A stretch of DNA of 18,324 nucleotides. Origin: an uncultured Oscillospiraceae bacterium (GTDB lineage: Bacteria > Bacillota > Clostridia > Oscillospirales > Acutalibacteraceae). The notes below the pieces were generated by a model. That model was not told the DNA's origin. It searched no databases and worked only from the letters and a program-made list of their open reading frames with translations. The stretch lies in the NCBI GenBank assembly GCA_900549675.1, contig URPG01000006.1:1-18324 (forward strand), given 5' to 3'. Both the position numbers and the translations under genes were made by a program. This document shows positions 1 to 6,933 of the stretch, in pieces; position 1 is the stretch's first letter, and each line of letters opens with the position of its first letter.

Positions 1-515
1 CCTGCCAGCACCAGGCGTATAGGGGTTGCGCCGCCCCGGCGCAAAGAAGCCACGCCATTAACCATCACCGTGCCTAATGCTGCGCCTAAAAACGAGAACA
101 ACATGATATTCAGGTATCCCATACCGGGGAAGAAGGCAAAGCAGATGGAAAGGGCAAATCCGGCTCCTGCGTTCAGACCTAAAAGCCCGGAATCAGCCAT
201 AGGGTTTCTTGTGGTTCCCTGCATAATGGCTCCCGAAACCGCAAAGGCCGCACCGACCAGAGCGCTGGCAAGTACGCGGGGAAGCCGTAAATCCATCACA
301 ATCAGGTGATGGGTGTCTTCTGCGTTAAAATGGAAGAGGGCGTTCCAAACCGAGGAGAGCGGAATTTCCGCCGCTCCCTTGGTAATGGAAAACGCCATGA
401 GTAGGGCGAGTACCCCGCTGCCGATGATAAGTATGAGCCACGCCGCCCAAGCGCGGCCCTTTGGTTTTATGTTGTTTGTTTGAGCCGGTGTTGCCGGTTC
501 GCTTCTTTGATTCAT
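1..515 (-). CDS. FecCD-family iron-siderophore ABC permease (partial, C-terminus off left edge)
   Basis: About 171 codons are readable from the ATG at 515 to the window edge with no stop. Family members are about 330-350 residues, so roughly half is present. After a hydrophilic N-terminus comes a first membrane span (AWLILIIGSGVLALLMAF), then the family's hallmark stretch with DLRLPRVLASALVGAAFA and GAIMQGTTRNPMADSGLLG, as in FhuB, FecC and FeuB. The protein would form half of the inner-membrane channel passing ferric chelate delivered by the upstream binding proteins. The start is supported by an AAGGAGGA ribosome site about 10 nt upstream. It begins 39 nt after the ABC exporter gene and is probably co-transcribed with it. 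The second permease and the cytoplasmic ATPase expected for this importer are not visible and may lie beyond the edge. Recognition of the family is confident; the chelate is unknown. Confidence 0.93.
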   Translation of the reverse strand, partial: MNQRSEPATPAQTNNIKPKGRAWAAWLILIIGSGVLALLMAFSITKGAAEIPLSSVWNALFHFNAEDTHHLIVMDLRLPRVLASALVGAAFAVSGAIMQGTTRNPMADSGLLGLNAGAGFALSICFAFFPGMGYLNIMLFSFLGAALGTVMVNGVASLRRGGATPIRLVLA

Positions 516-554
516 GTGATCTCGTTCCTCCTTGCCGATGTATCGGCATGCCTT

Positions 555-2279
555 TTATGCACCGGCCTGTGCCTGATGCAGACGGCTGTACACCCCGTCC
601 CGGCTCAACAATTCCTCGTGGCTGCCCTCTTCGGCAATGCCGTTTTCAGTAAGCACAATGATTCTATCAGCGTTGCGGATTGTTGCCAGCCTATGGGCGA
701 TGACCAGTGTGGTGCGTCCCTTGGAAAGCTCGGCAAGTGCCTGCTGAATCGCCGCTTCTGTCTCGGTATCCAGCGAAGAAGTGGCTTCGTCCAGAATGAG
801 AATGGGCGGGTTTTTCAGGAACATCCGGGCGATGCTCATGCGCTGCTTTTGCCCGCCGGAAAGCTTTACGCCCCGTTCGCCGATGATGGTATCCAGCCCG
901 TCCGGTTGCTCTTTTATGAAATCGTCGAGCTGGGCACGCTTTGCCGCTTCCCAGATTTTTTCTTCTGTGGCATCCAGCTTGCCAAACTGGATATTCTCAC
1001 GAATGGTGCCCGCAAACAGGAACACATCCTGCTGCACCACGCCGATCTGGCGGCGCAGGGAATAGAGCGTCATATCCTTGATATCCATGCCGTCAATGGT
1101 GATCCGTCCGGATTCGGCTTCATAGAACCGGGGAAGCAAACTGCATAGCGTGGTTTTTCCTGCGCCGGAGGTCCCCACAAAGGCCACGGTTTCCCCGGTC
1201 CTGATCGACAGGCTGATATTTTCCAAAACGCGGCGGTTCTCGTCATACCCAAAGGTTACGTTTTCGTATTCAATTTCCCCGCGCAGGGAAGATACCTTTG
1301 TGGCGTTAGGTTTATCCTTAATTTCCGGCTCGGTGTCCATCATTTGCGTAAAATGCTGAAAACCCACGATGCCTTTGGGAAAGCGAACGGAAAAATTGGC
1401 AAGCAATTGGACGGGGTTGAGCATGACATTCCCCAGCAGAATAAAGCTGAATAGCTCTCCGCTGCTCATACTGCCATGTAAAGTAAACCAGCTGCCGCCA
1501 ATCAGCGCCACAAGGGGCAACAAACGCATCAGTATATAGCTGAAAAACTGGTTTTCCGCGATGGCTTTGAAGCCTTGTATCTTGGCATCAACAAACCGTT
1601 GGTTATCCGAAATAAATAGCTTTTTCTGGTATTCCTCATTAGCAAATGCCTGCACCACGCGGATTCCTCCGATGCCGTCCTCCAACCTGGAGAGAAATGC
1701 GCCGATTGCACCGAACATCCCGGAGGTAGCCTTCATGGTCTTCTTGGTGAAAACCAGTGTGATCCAAAGGATGGCGATGACGAGCACCGTCATAATGATT
1801 GCCAGTATCCAGTTGGCGTGCATCATTAAAACCATTGCGCCAATCAGTGTGATTATGGAAATCAGGAAATGCTCCGGCCCGTAGTGCGCCATATTGCCCA
1901 CATCCAACAGGTCGTTGGAAACGCGGGAGGCAATCTGGCCGGTCTTGTGGTTATCAAAAAAGCGAAAGGAGAGCTTTTGCAGATGATTATATAGTTCCAC
2001 CCGCAGATCTGTTTCAATATACAGCCCCAGCTTTTCGCCCCAATAGCTGATAACATATTTCAGCCCTGCGTTGATTAAATAAAGAGCCACCAGAAAAACC
2101 GCTGCGGTCACGATCAACTTCCAATTTCCTTCGGGCAGGAGGGTGTCCACAATGCGGCTGACCGCCAGCGGGAACGCAAGCTCCAGTACAGCGGAAGCCG
2201 CCGCGCAGAAAAAATCCAGAAAAAAGAGTTTTTTATAGGGGCGGTAGTAGCGCAAAAAGCGTTTCAAATCTTTCATCAT
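555..2279 (-). CDS. ABC exporter-type half-transporter (fused TMD-NBD), in siderophore locus
   Basis: 574 residues with one transmembrane domain (about 1-310, six hydrophobic spans) fused to one ATPase domain (about 335-574), the usual layout of MsbA/LmrA-type half-transporters that work as dimers. The ATPase is intact: Walker A GTSGAGKTT near 369-377, signature LSGGQ near 473, Walker B ILILDE near 493 and the switch histidine in IAHR near 529. An in-frame TTG lies at 2327, but GGAAAGGAGGGG sits 11 nt before the ATG at 2279, which is chosen here. The gene sits between a binding protein and the FecCD permease. This suggests a siderophore-linked role: export of a siderophore or its breakdown product, or uptake like YbtP/YbtQ and IrtAB, which have this same exporter fold. 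Nothing in the sequence fixes direction or substrate. No obvious partner half-transporter is seen, so a homodimer is likely. Confidence 0.92.
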   Translation of the reverse strand: MMKDLKRFLRYYRPYKKLFFLDFFCAAASAVLELAFPLAVSRIVDTLLPEGNWKLIVTAAVFLVALYLINAGLKYVISYWGEKLGLYIETDLRVELYNHLQKLSFRFFDNHKTGQIASRVSNDLLDVGNMAHYGPEHFLISIITLIGAMVLMMHANWILAIIMTVLVIAILWITLVFTKKTMKATSGMFGAIGAFLSRLEDGIGGIRVVQAFANEEYQKKLFISDNQRFVDAKIQGFKAIAENQFFSYILMRLLPLVALIGGSWFTLHGSMSSGELFSFILLGNVMLNPVQLLANFSVRFPKGIVGFQHFTQMMDTEPEIKDKPNATKVSSLRGEIEYENVTFGYDENRRVLENISLSIRTGETVAFVGTSGAGKTTLCSLLPRFYEAESGRITIDGMDIKDMTLYSLRRQIGVVQQDVFLFAGTIRENIQFGKLDATEEKIWEAAKRAQLDDFIKEQPDGLDTIIGERGVKLSGGQKQRMSIARMFLKNPPILILDEATSSLDTETEAAIQQALAELSKGRTTLVIAHRLATIRNADRIIVLTENGIAEEGSHEELLSRDGVYSRLHQAQAGA

Positions 2280-2333
2280 AGGGAGATTTGCCCCTCCTTT
2301 CCATTGGCGTTTTTGTGATTTTGGCAATAAAAT

Positions 2334-2369
2334 CCCAGGCGCAGGCTGCCATAGCAGGCCGCGCCTGGG
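2334..2369 (-). terminator. Hairpin between binding protein 1 and ABC exporter
   Basis: The arms CCCAGGCGC (2334-2342) and GCGCCTGGG (2361-2369) form a perfect 9-bp GC-rich stem, with further partial pairing inside. On the minus strand the stem is followed by GATTTTATT, a short weak U tract. It lies 18 nt after the stop of the binding-protein gene and about 55 nt before the exporter's start. It could act as a partial terminator or an mRNA-stabilising end that leaves more binding protein than transporter, a common arrangement for importers. The T-rich stretch on the plus-strand side is also consistent with a bidirectional structure. Confidence 0.6.
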
Positions 2370-2387
2370 CTTTCTTCTCTTATTGTG

Positions 2388-3356
2388 TTATTCCGTTAGG
2401 GCCTTGGAAACCGCTTCCGCTGCATAAGAAATCGCAGTGGGGCTGTTCGACCATGCCCACGGTTCCAGCAGATATACGTTATCATTCTTAACCGCTTTCA
2501 AATTAGTCCACACACGGTTGCTCCCCAATTCTGCCAGAATATCGCCAATATCATCCGAATTTTGGAGGAATATATGATTGGGATTGAGTTTAGCTAACCC
2601 CTCTAAGCTAAGCTGATTGCCTTCAACCGTGATAACATTAAGACCTAAATCTGTATATTTTCCTTCTCCAAAGGCAAAAAACTCGAGTTTATTGTTTAGG
2701 ACAAAAAACATCACTGTGTCTTCGCTTACAGAAATGAGTTTTTCTTTTGCCTGCTGATAGTTCTTGTCAAATTCTTCAATATATGCTTGCGCCTTCTCTT
2801 CCTCTCCGATAGCCTGCGCCATTAACTGAAAAGCAGATTTCCAGCCTGTATCCGGAGAGTATGTTACGCTTATCGTTGGCGCTATTTTAGCCAAATCTTC
2901 ATACAGATTTTCGTATTCGCTTCCACCGGTTATAATAAGATCAGGATTAAGCGCTAAAATTTTTTCAAGGTTTGTCGCATCCCAATTCCCAACATCTTCG
3001 ATATTCGTATCTTTGAGCAAAGGTGCCAAAACAGTCTGTTTTGCCAGAAAATTATCATAGTAACCTGCACCGACGACCGGACTGTCCAACACCAGCAAAT
3101 AATCCACATAGGTATAGTTGATAGCAACAATCCGTTCCGGCTTTTTCTCCAAAACAATCTCATTACCCGCATCGTCTGTAATAGTGCGGGGCCACGCCGA
3201 CGCTGCCTTACTCTCATCTGACGCACTTGTACCCGTTGTCGCCGGCGAACTTTCCGGCGTGCTTGTCCCGCTATTCTCCACAGGCGTTTCGGCGCAACCA
3301 GACAAAATGCCTGTCAACATCACTACCGAGAGCAAAAGCCCTAAAAATCTTTTCAT
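2388..3356 (-). CDS. Iron-siderophore ABC transporter binding lipoprotein 1
   Basis: 322 residues. A lipoprotein signal peptide ends in the lipobox LSGC, with Cys21 as the expected lipid anchor. A Ser/Thr/Ala/Glu-rich linker follows to about residue 53, and then the class III binding-protein fold (Peripla_BP_2, as in FhuD and FeuA). Family landmarks are WPRTITDDAGNEIVLEKKPERIV near the fold's start, NLEKILALNPDLII, and the closing AVKNDNVYLLEPWAW. It would sit on the outer face of the membrane and hand ferric chelate to the FecCD permease. GGAGG lies 8 nt before the ATG. The gene has its own candidate promoter and operator just upstream and is a paralog of the second binding protein at 4308-5300, with near-matching signal peptide and linker style. 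The substrate is not readable. Confidence 0.94.
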   Translation of the reverse strand: MKRFLGLLLSVVMLTGILSGCAETPVENSGTSTPESSPATTGTSASDESKAASAWPRTITDDAGNEIVLEKKPERIVAINYTYVDYLLVLDSPVVGAGYYDNFLAKQTVLAPLLKDTNIEDVGNWDATNLEKILALNPDLIITGGSEYENLYEDLAKIAPTISVTYSPDTGWKSAFQLMAQAIGEEEKAQAYIEEFDKNYQQAKEKLISVSEDTVMFFVLNNKLEFFAFGEGKYTDLGLNVITVEGNQLSLEGLAKLNPNHIFLQNSDDIGDILAELGSNRVWTNLKAVKNDNVYLLEPWAWSNSPTAISYAAEAVSKALTE

Positions 3357-3381
3357 TTGTCATTCCTCCAATATGATTATG

Positions 3382-3415
3382 GTTAGTTTTTTCTAACTCT
3401 GCTTAGGTTAGTATA
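3382..3415 (-). promoter_or_regulatory. Promoter and candidate operator of binding protein 1
   Basis: On the minus strand an extended -10, TGCTATACT, has its hexamer at 3410-3415, and no good -35 is seen at the proper distance. The inverted repeat GTTAGAAAAAACTAAC (3382-3397, centre 12+ nt downstream of the -10) lies over the expected start of the transcript. The same -10 and a GTTA-N8-TAAC repeat recur before binding protein 2 and regulator 2. An extra GGTTAG half-site (3406-3411 on the plus strand) overlaps the -10. A repeat placed downstream of the -10 favours repression, for example by iron, but the regulator is not identified. Confidence 0.6.
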
Positions 3416-3454
3416 GCAAAACCATTTGCATAAGGGAATGTGTTAATCAGGAAT

Positions 3455-4279
3455 TCAGCATGTGTTATTCAGGAATTTCTGTCGGTACTCACTGGGAGAC
3501 ACGCCAAAATACTTTTTAAACAATTTGCTGAAATGAAAGGGATCGCTAAACCCAACGGACTGTACCAATTCCCGTAACGGCGCATCGCTGCCGGGCAAAA
3601 GTTCTTTTGCTCTATTCAGGCGATACTGCAAAATATAATCTCCCGGCCCCATGCCCGCGTATTTACGAAATACATAGACCAGTCTGTTGTTGCTCACGTT
3701 ATTTTGCCCGGCAAGCCTTGTCAGCGTGAGCGGTTCCATGTAATATTCATGGATATATTCGGTGGCCTGTTCAAACAGAGCCTGCGCCCCTCCGTTGGTT
3801 TGATTGCGGGCACAAATGAACATTTCTTCCAACACATTACGAAAAAGCGTTTCCACACGAAAAGAAGCAATACCGCCCGGCTGACTGGACGCTTGATACA
3901 AGTGTCGGAGCAATTCCATCAGGCGCAGACTTTCTCCTACCTGCAATTCAAAGTGTTCTTGTGAAAGGGTCATATCTTCTGGTTCAGGTGCTACAATTTT
4001 ATACAGCACCAAAATATATTCCCATTTTGATTTTCCAACAACACGCTTATCCAGCCTCATGTTTGCGCCGCCATGGACAACGGTTCCGGCCTTGAGCAAG
4101 TAAGGCGTTCCGTCAAAGAGAAATTCTGCTTTCCCTGATAAGGGGAAAACAAAGCCGGGGAATGGGGAACTCATTTGCCATCCTGCATCTCCCGGATTAT
4201 GTACTTCACAGAACACCGTTTCCACCTGAAAAGGAGTGCGCGCAAAATGCTCCGCCAGCTTGTTGATGTCGATTTTCAT
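3455..4279 (-). CDS. AraC-family transcriptional regulator 1
   Basis: 274 residues. The N-terminal part (about 1-150) looks like a small cupin-type sensor: PFPGFVFPLSGKAEFLFDG is a typical stretch of it. The C-terminal 100 residues form the two helix-turn-helix units of the AraC family, with LTRLAGQNNVSNNRLVYVFRK as the first and the family signature VGFSDPFHFSKLFKKYFGVSPSEYR at the end (written here in part). A GTG at 4288 is in frame, but AAAGGAG lies 10 nt before the ATG at 4279. The paralog at 5405-6223 also starts MKIDIN, which supports 4279. The gene begins 28 nt after binding protein 2 and is probably in its operon. It likely activates chelate uptake when its ligand is bound, as known for several AraC proteins beside siderophore transporters; that role is inferred from position. 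Confidence 0.93.
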   Translation of the reverse strand: MKIDINKLAEHFARTPFQVETVFCEVHNPGDAGWQMSSPFPGFVFPLSGKAEFLFDGTPYLLKAGTVVHGGANMRLDKRVVGKSKWEYILVLYKIVAPEPEDMTLSQEHFELQVGESLRLMELLRHLYQASSQPGGIASFRVETLFRNVLEEMFICARNQTNGGAQALFEQATEYIHEYYMEPLTLTRLAGQNNVSNNRLVYVFRKYAGMGPGDYILQYRLNRAKELLPGSDAPLRELVQSVGFSDPFHFSKLFKKYFGVSPSEYRQKFLNNTC

Positions 4280-4307
4280 GATGCGCACACTCCTTTCGAA
4301 AGTATTG

Positions 4308-5300
4308 TTAGTTTGTTAAGGTATCAATTACAGTTTGTACGCCATATCGCATAGCAAGCGGTCCCCCGGTTAAAGCAGAAAGATCAATGCTAAAGACATG
4401 GTTATTTTTCACTGCTGTCAATGATTTCCATACGGAGTTTGCGCTCAGTTCATCCATAAATTCTTGATCCGCGCCCGACAAGAAAATATAGTCAGGGTCA
4501 AATTCAGAAAACGCTTCTAACGATAGCGTGCTTCTTTTCGTTGGCCAATTCAGAGGAGAAGACAAACCCAAACCGTTCTCTTTATCATAAAAAAGAATGA
4601 GCTGCTGCTCGCTATATACCGTAAACTCTTTTTTCCATGCTCGGGCAAAGCCCGCCGTTATCTCACCCAATGCTTCCACGTTTGCCTTACCTTGTTCGGC
4701 TTCCTCCAGCACCTTGTTAATAAATGTTTCGGCAGCAGTTTCCTCACCTATGATTTTGGAAATCTCCCGAACCGAAGTTTGCCAATTGTCAAAAAAGCTA
4801 GCATCATCTAAAACAATGACCGGCGCAATCTTCTCGAGTTGGTCATATATTTTTTCATTAATCGTCGTAGCTAAAATTAAATCAGGGCTTGTTTCAACAA
4901 GCTTTTCCAAGTTGATGGAAAGGTGATCCTTCCCCAAATCTTCTATCTGATATCTCTCGAAGTAAGATTTCATAGATCCCCACTGAGAGATTACTTCTAC
5001 TGTATCGGATGCGACGGGCGGAGTCTCCAATGCCAGCAAATTTTCTGTTATCATCCACGTTGTCACTGCAATACGTTCCGGCTTTTTCTCCAGAGTTACT
5101 TCTTTTCCACGGGCATCCGTATAGGTGCGGGGCCAATCGGTTTCATCTGCGGCAGACGGTTCCGGTGAATTTGTCTCTGATACGGCAAGCGTGGTTTCCG
5201 GCGAGCTTGTCCCGTTGTTTTCCGCAGGTGTTCCGGCACAGCTCGTCAAAGCTCCCATGATAAGTGCGGCCGACAAGAGCAGTCCTAATAACTTTTTCAT
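4308..5300 (-). CDS. Iron-siderophore ABC transporter binding lipoprotein 2
   Basis: 330 residues, paralogous to the binding protein at 2388-3356. The signal peptide starts MKKLLGLLLSAALIMG and ends at the lipobox LTSC (Cys21). A long Ser/Thr/Glu/Pro linker leads to the fold at WPRTYTDARGKEVTLEKK, followed by NLEKLVETSPDLILA and the C-terminal AVKNNHVFSID. It is a cell-surface receptor for a ferric chelate, probably a different one from its paralog because the ligand-facing middle part has diverged. An upstream in-frame TTG (5315) exists, but GGAGG is inside that extension, 8 nt before the ATG at 5300, so 5300 is the start. It has its own promoter with the shared operator and probably reads through into regulator 1. 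No permease lies next to it, so both receptors may feed one channel. Confidence 0.93.
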   Translation of the reverse strand: MKKLLGLLLSAALIMGALTSCAGTPAENNGTSSPETTLAVSETNSPEPSAADETDWPRTYTDARGKEVTLEKKPERIAVTTWMITENLLALETPPVASDTVEVISQWGSMKSYFERYQIEDLGKDHLSINLEKLVETSPDLILATTINEKIYDQLEKIAPVIVLDDASFFDNWQTSVREISKIIGEETAAETFINKVLEEAEQGKANVEALGEITAGFARAWKKEFTVYSEQQLILFYDKENGLGLSSPLNWPTKRSTLSLEAFSEFDPDYIFLSGADQEFMDELSANSVWKSLTAVKNNHVFSIDLSALTGGPLAMRYGVQTVIDTLTN

Positions 5301-5326
5301 TTGATAATCCTCCAATTCATATTGCG

Positions 5327-5363
5327 GTTAGATAGTGTTAACTTATTGCCGATGATTAGTATA
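5327..5363 (-). promoter_or_regulatory. Promoter and candidate operator of binding protein 2
   Basis: The minus strand carries the same extended -10, TGCTATACTAA, as the promoter of binding protein 1, with its hexamer at 5358-5363. The inverted repeat GTTAACACTATCTAAC (5327-5342) lies 15 nt downstream of the -10. Only the outer GTTA/TAAC arms match the other copies; the inner eight bases differ. This points to conservation of the arms and spacing rather than to a recent copy of the whole block. Confidence 0.6.
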
Positions 5364-5404
5364 GCAATCTGCAATCAAAATTGGAATAACATTTTTCCTG
5401 AAAT

Positions 5405-6223
5405 CTATATGGACGATTTCCTGTTACACAGCCTTGAATATGCGCTCGGCGATAAGCCAAACATATTTTTAAATTGCCGACTGAAATAGAGCGCATCTTT
5501 ATACCCGACACACTTCCCAATTTCCTGAATACTGCATTCCGTGGATTCCAGCAGTTTCTTTGCCTGCTCCAGACGACACTGTATCAAATACTCGATTGGT
5601 CCGATACCGCTATGGCGCCTGAAAACATCCGAAAAGTACTTTCCGCACATGCCGTATCGGCCGCCCAACTCACAAAGGGTGTGAGGCTCCATGTAGTGCT
5701 GCTCCACGTAGTGTTTGACATCCTCCACCACGCTGTGCGCATCTGTTTTGCGAATAATCTTGGCACTGGAAAACAGTTCTGCGAGAACAGAGTAAACCAA
5801 CACTTTTGCCTGCAGCTTTGCCTGTGGCTCTGTTTGCTGCCACAAAGCCGTTAGTTGCTGCAGCATAGAAAATAATTGGGGATTGATGCCGGTTTCCAAT
5901 TCATATGGGCAGTGCATATATCCGGCATTGTTGCCTTCATAGTGGTAATACAGAACAAAAAATTCCACAGGAGGCTCATTTTGAGCGGTCAGCCATTGAC
6001 CCGGGCAGCCATGAATCACTTTCCCCGGTTCGAATATAAAGCTGTTCTCACTTAAATTAAATTGAGCTTTTCCCTTTACCGGAAAAAGAAACGCTGATCC
6101 CTTTGTGGTGTAGCCTTCCTGAATATTTCCTTGCTGTTTTTTAAATAAGGATGCTGAAAGCGGCTCAAAAGGCAGCCGCGCATATTCCTCCATTGCCTCG
6201 TTTAGGTTAATATCTATTTTCAT
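5405..6223 (-). CDS. AraC-family transcriptional regulator 2
   Basis: 272 residues, paralogous to regulator 1. The N-terminal sensor part (about 1-150) has the cupin-like FLFPVKGKAQFNL stretch in the same place. The C-terminal AraC DNA-binding domain (about 170-265) contains LCELGGRYGMCGKYFSDVF and the second-helix signature VGYKDALYFSRQFKNMFG, ending in LSPSAYSRL. A GGAG about 12 nt upstream of the ATG at 6223 is a weaker ribosome site than its neighbours'. It is the first gene of the iron-uptake run and has its own promoter overlapped by the best copy of the shared inverted repeat. It may therefore be repressed or autoregulated together with the receptors. Which regulator serves which receptor cannot be told from the sequence. 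Confidence 0.93.
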   Translation of the reverse strand: MKIDINLNEAMEEYARLPFEPLSASLFKKQQGNIQEGYTTKGSAFLFPVKGKAQFNLSENSFIFEPGKVIHGCPGQWLTAQNEPPVEFFVLYYHYEGNNAGYMHCPYELETGINPQLFSMLQQLTALWQQTEPQAKLQAKVLVYSVLAELFSSAKIIRKTDAHSVVEDVKHYVEQHYMEPHTLCELGGRYGMCGKYFSDVFRRHSGIGPIEYLIQCRLEQAKKLLESTECSIQEIGKCVGYKDALYFSRQFKNMFGLSPSAYSRLCNRKSSI

Positions 6224-6289
6224 GACTTGTATGCACTCCAGTTGAATCTAAATTATGTGAATGTTGCAAATTTAATGTGAAACGGTCTC

Positions 6290-6317
6290 AAGTTAGCTTT
6301 TGCTAACTTGTATAATA
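6290..6317 (-). promoter_or_regulatory. Promoter and candidate operator of regulator 2
   Basis: The inverted repeat has 8-bp perfect arms AAGTTAGC and GCTAACTT around TTTT (6290-6309). Its core GTTA-N8-TAAC at 6292-6307 matches the spacing of the two sites before the binding-protein genes. It begins 4 nt downstream of an extended -10, TGCTATTAT (hexamer 6312-6317, minus strand). A perfect TATAAT also reads on the plus strand at 6311-6316 but has no -35, so a divergent promoter is possible and weakly supported. Confidence 0.6.
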
Positions 6318-6383
6318 GCATGATTTTTGTCACTTTACAAGAGTAAAGTGTTACGGAAACCTTGCAGTCCGATGCCAAGGTGA

Positions 6384-6410
6384 ACTGCCATGGAAGTTTT
6401 TCCATGCAGT
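6384..6410. repeat. Stem-loop in the gene-poor gap
   Basis: ACTG plus CATGGAA (6384-6395) pairs with TTCCATG plus CAGT (6400-6410), giving 11 base pairs with one bulged C and a four-base loop. A smaller stem CCTTG/CAAGG lies just before it (6360-6380). No U tract of note follows on either strand, so it is not a clear terminator. Its role is unknown. Confidence 0.5.
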
Positions 6411-6454
6411 ACTTTTGATATACCAAAAGCAAAGATGATTTTGCATCATTGTTT

Positions 6455-6509
6455 CAAAATTATCAGGCTGAAATAGATGCGAATTTGCATTTGTTTCAGC
6501 CTGATTTTG
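6455..6509. terminator. Long hairpin, possible bidirectional terminator
   Basis: ATCAGGCTGAAA (6462-6473) and TTTCAGCCTGAT (6494-6505) form a perfect 12-bp stem. It can be extended by CAAAA/TTTTG pairs after a three-base bulge, and a nested ATGC/GCAT stem lies in the loop. The plus-strand side is followed by TTTTG and the minus-strand side by AATTTTG, so either direction could terminate, though both U tracts are short. It lies between the iron locus and the nucleotidyltransferase remnant. Confidence 0.5.
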
Positions 6510-6568
6510 TGGTAAGCTATATCCACTTCAAATTATATATAAGTAGAATAATTTAAGTAGGGTTTGAA

Positions 6569-6748
6569 ATGTCTATTTAAACTCCATTTACTCGTGAAAA
6601 TTTAGATTTGTATCTGAAAGAATTGACAAAAGTTTTCTGTGAATTAAACGGGAAAAATACCCCTGCCGAAATTATATCGACAGACGGTGCCTCAATTTTA
6701 GCGAATTATAGTTTTTGTGGTGTTACCTTCCATGACTCTAAAAGTTAA
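6569..6748 (+). pseudogene. Remnant of a clostridial nucleotidyltransferase-fold protein N-terminus
   Basis: Reading from an ATG at 6569, the frame meets a TAA after three codons (6578-6580) and is then open for 55 codons to a TAA at 6746. The open part reads TPFTRENLDLYLKELTKVF, then PAEIISTDGASILANYSF. From memory this matches the start of a family of clostridial proteins with a nucleotidyltransferase-like fold (DUF6036 type), whose members read ...PAEIILIGGASILINYGF. The early stop, the changed Gly-Gly motif and loss of everything after the first 60 residues make it non-functional. The family name is recalled, not searched. Confidence 0.5.
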
Positions 6749-6933
6749 TAAGAAGGAAGAATTATTGCAAATAAATATCAATTAGAATAATAAATTGATT
6801 CTCCCTTCAGAGTAGGAATGTTTTCTCTGTTCAGTCCTATTGTTTCGTCTAAAAATGAATAGATGTATCAGAGAAAAAAGATGACAGGAGTATTTTTCTG
6901 TGTGTTGTTTTATGTAACTTTTTAAGAAAAGCA
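6749..6933. other. Intergenic tail, nothing recognised
   Basis: This AT-rich stretch lies between the broken nucleotidyltransferase remnant and the end of the last glycosidase gene. I see no open frame with a ribosome site, no RNA gene and no convincing terminator for the glycosidase operon. Only an imperfect pairing of CAGAGAAAAA with TTTTTCTG (about 6870-6902) is present. Confidence 0.5.

Noticed and set aside
480..1148. 222-codon plus-strand open frame
   Set aside because: It lies entirely antisense to the ABC exporter's ATPase domain and the start of the permease, whose motifs are intact on the other strand.
6274..6290. Possible catabolite-response (cre) site TGAAACGGTCTCA
   Set aside because: It is one base short of the consensus spacing and lies in the leader of the iron regulator, not of a sugar gene.
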